From Eubacteriales bacterium (GTDB lineage: Bacteria > Bacillota > Clostridia > JAQUNY01), in NCBI GenBank assembly GCA_028717405.1, contig JAQUNY010000094.1:1-6575 (forward strand): 6,575 nucleotides of DNA, written 5' to 3'. Position 1 is the stretch's first letter. Every line of letters starts with the position of its first letter. Positions 6,335-6,575 of the stretch are shown here, one piece after another. The notes below the pieces were generated by a model that made no database searches, was not told the DNA's origin, and worked only from the letters and a program-made list of their open reading frames with translations. The position numbers and the translations under genes are program-made.

Positions 6335-6501
6335 CTATTACTGCTCCGGGTGTTCCTGCTCGCACCATACACAGGATCTCTTTAACTCCCGGCAGCACTT
6401 TTTTTCCTTCATCGCATTTATATTATTCAGTTATCATTACGGCCACACCTCTGTGTAGTACGTAACAGGCCTCTGATCAGCCAAACTAATCAAAGTACTG
6501 T

Positions 6502-6529
6502 ATGACCATATCGTTATGACCATATCGTT
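6502..6529. repeat. Perfect tandem duplication, 2 x 14 bp
   Basis: The 14-mer ATGACCATATCGTT occurs twice with no gap at 6502-6515 and 6516-6529. If the TATAAT at 6556-6551 is the promoter, the pair lies at roughly +16 to +43 of the leader transcript, upstream of the T-box. It could be an operator for an unknown repressor, an RNA element, or a recent slippage duplication. No known operator consensus was recognised in it. Confidence 0.9.
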
Positions 6530-6550
6530 CAAATAAAAAAGTTAAATTTT

Positions 6551-6556
6551 ATTATA
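6551..6556 (-). promoter_or_regulatory. Probable -10 box of the operon promoter
   Basis: A perfect TATAAT lies at 6556-6551 on the minus strand. With the usual 17-base spacer the -35 hexamer would occupy 6579-6574, so only its last two bases (CA) are inside the window; these fit the end of TTGACA. Transcription would begin near 6544, about 125 bases before stem I of the T-box, which is a long 5' extension. No better sigma-A-like pair was found nearer the T-box. A/T-rich sequence follows, so a chance match is possible. Confidence 0.45.
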
Positions 6557-6575
6557 CTTCATCCGGTTCACTTTG

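Larger units (their letters stand above)
6095..6418 (-). promoter_or_regulatory. T-box riboswitch, leucine type, upstream of ilvB
   Basis: This leader senses uncharged tRNA and controls read-through into the operon. Stem I closes with AATGC (6418-6414) against GCATT (6320-6316), and GGAA (6407-6404) pairs with TTCC (6330-6327). CTGC (6395-6392) pairs with GCAG (6344-6341), CGGG with CCCG, and CCTG with CAGG around a distal loop, with an AGAGA motif at 6381-6377. The specifier loop strand is 6340-6331. Its CTC (6334-6332), followed by A just before the lower stem, is the best specifier and codes for Leu. The hairpin at 6210-6194 (6-bp stem, GCAAG loop) is a candidate stem III. The T-box sequence AGGGTGGTAACACGG is at 6169-6155. 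In the antiterminator, CAGGG (6170-6166) pairs with CCCTG (6138-6134) and GAAAAG (6155-6150) with CTTTTC (6146-6141). CUC is also the known specifier of the Bacillus subtilis ilv-leu leader. The call is firm; the amino acid assignment is slightly less so because ATA (Ile) lies in the same loop. Confidence 0.93.

Noticed and set aside
6421..6460. Leader peptide with leucine codons for ribosome-mediated attenuation
   Set aside because: The ATG frame in this area stops after four codons and has no Leu run; the T-box already explains attenuation.
6465..6493. Promoter nearer the T-box with TTGATT as -35
   Set aside because: At 17 bases spacing the -10 position reads GCCTGT, which does not resemble TATAAT.

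Overview
The window holds one branched-chain amino acid operon, read entirely on the minus strand from right to left. A leucine-type T-box leader is followed by ilvB, ilvN, leuA, cimA and a small conserved-looking protein of unknown function. The left edge runs off just after that small gene. The T-box leader, strong purine-rich ribosome binding sites, moderate GC content and the IlvB/CimA subtypes suggest an anaerobic Firmicute of the Clostridia type. This is inferred from gene character and regulation; no species can be named.

Layout. Positions 6575 to about 6420 hold a likely promoter (TATAAT, with its -35 box cut by the window edge) and a perfect 14-bp tandem duplication. Positions 6418-6095 form a T-box riboswitch: stem I closes cleanly around a specifier loop containing CUC (Leu), then come the T-box sequence, an antiterminator and a competing terminator. 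After this come ilvB (acetolactate synthase large subunit), a 118-base gap, ilvN (regulatory subunit), and a 152-base gap filled mostly by 15 in-register degenerate hexamers. Then come leuA (2-isopropylmalate synthase), a gap of about 100 bases with a 23-bp imperfect tandem repeat, cimA ((R)-citramalate synthase), and a short gene that starts at or just after the cimA stop. No transposase, phage gene, tRNA, rRNA or CRISPR array is visible.

How the genes fit together. CimA makes citramalate from pyruvate and acetyl-CoA, opening the threonine-independent route to 2-ketobutyrate. IlvB/IlvN condenses pyruvate with pyruvate (valine/leucine) or with 2-ketobutyrate (isoleucine). LeuA commits 2-ketoisovalerate to leucine. 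The window therefore encodes three carbon-carbon bond-forming steps of the pathway, while ilvC, ilvD, leuB, leuC, leuD and ilvE are not in view. Control appears to be by uncharged leucyl-tRNA, with probable allosteric feedback through IlvN (ACT domain) and the C-terminal domain of LeuA.

The core genes are ordinary. The less ordinary points are: IlvB has Leu where most acetolactate synthases have the substrate-specificity and herbicide-site Trp; short tandem repeats occur in every intergenic gap but not noticeably in the genes; a hexamer array sits directly before the leuA ribosome binding site; and the unknown small gene is tightly coupled to cimA.
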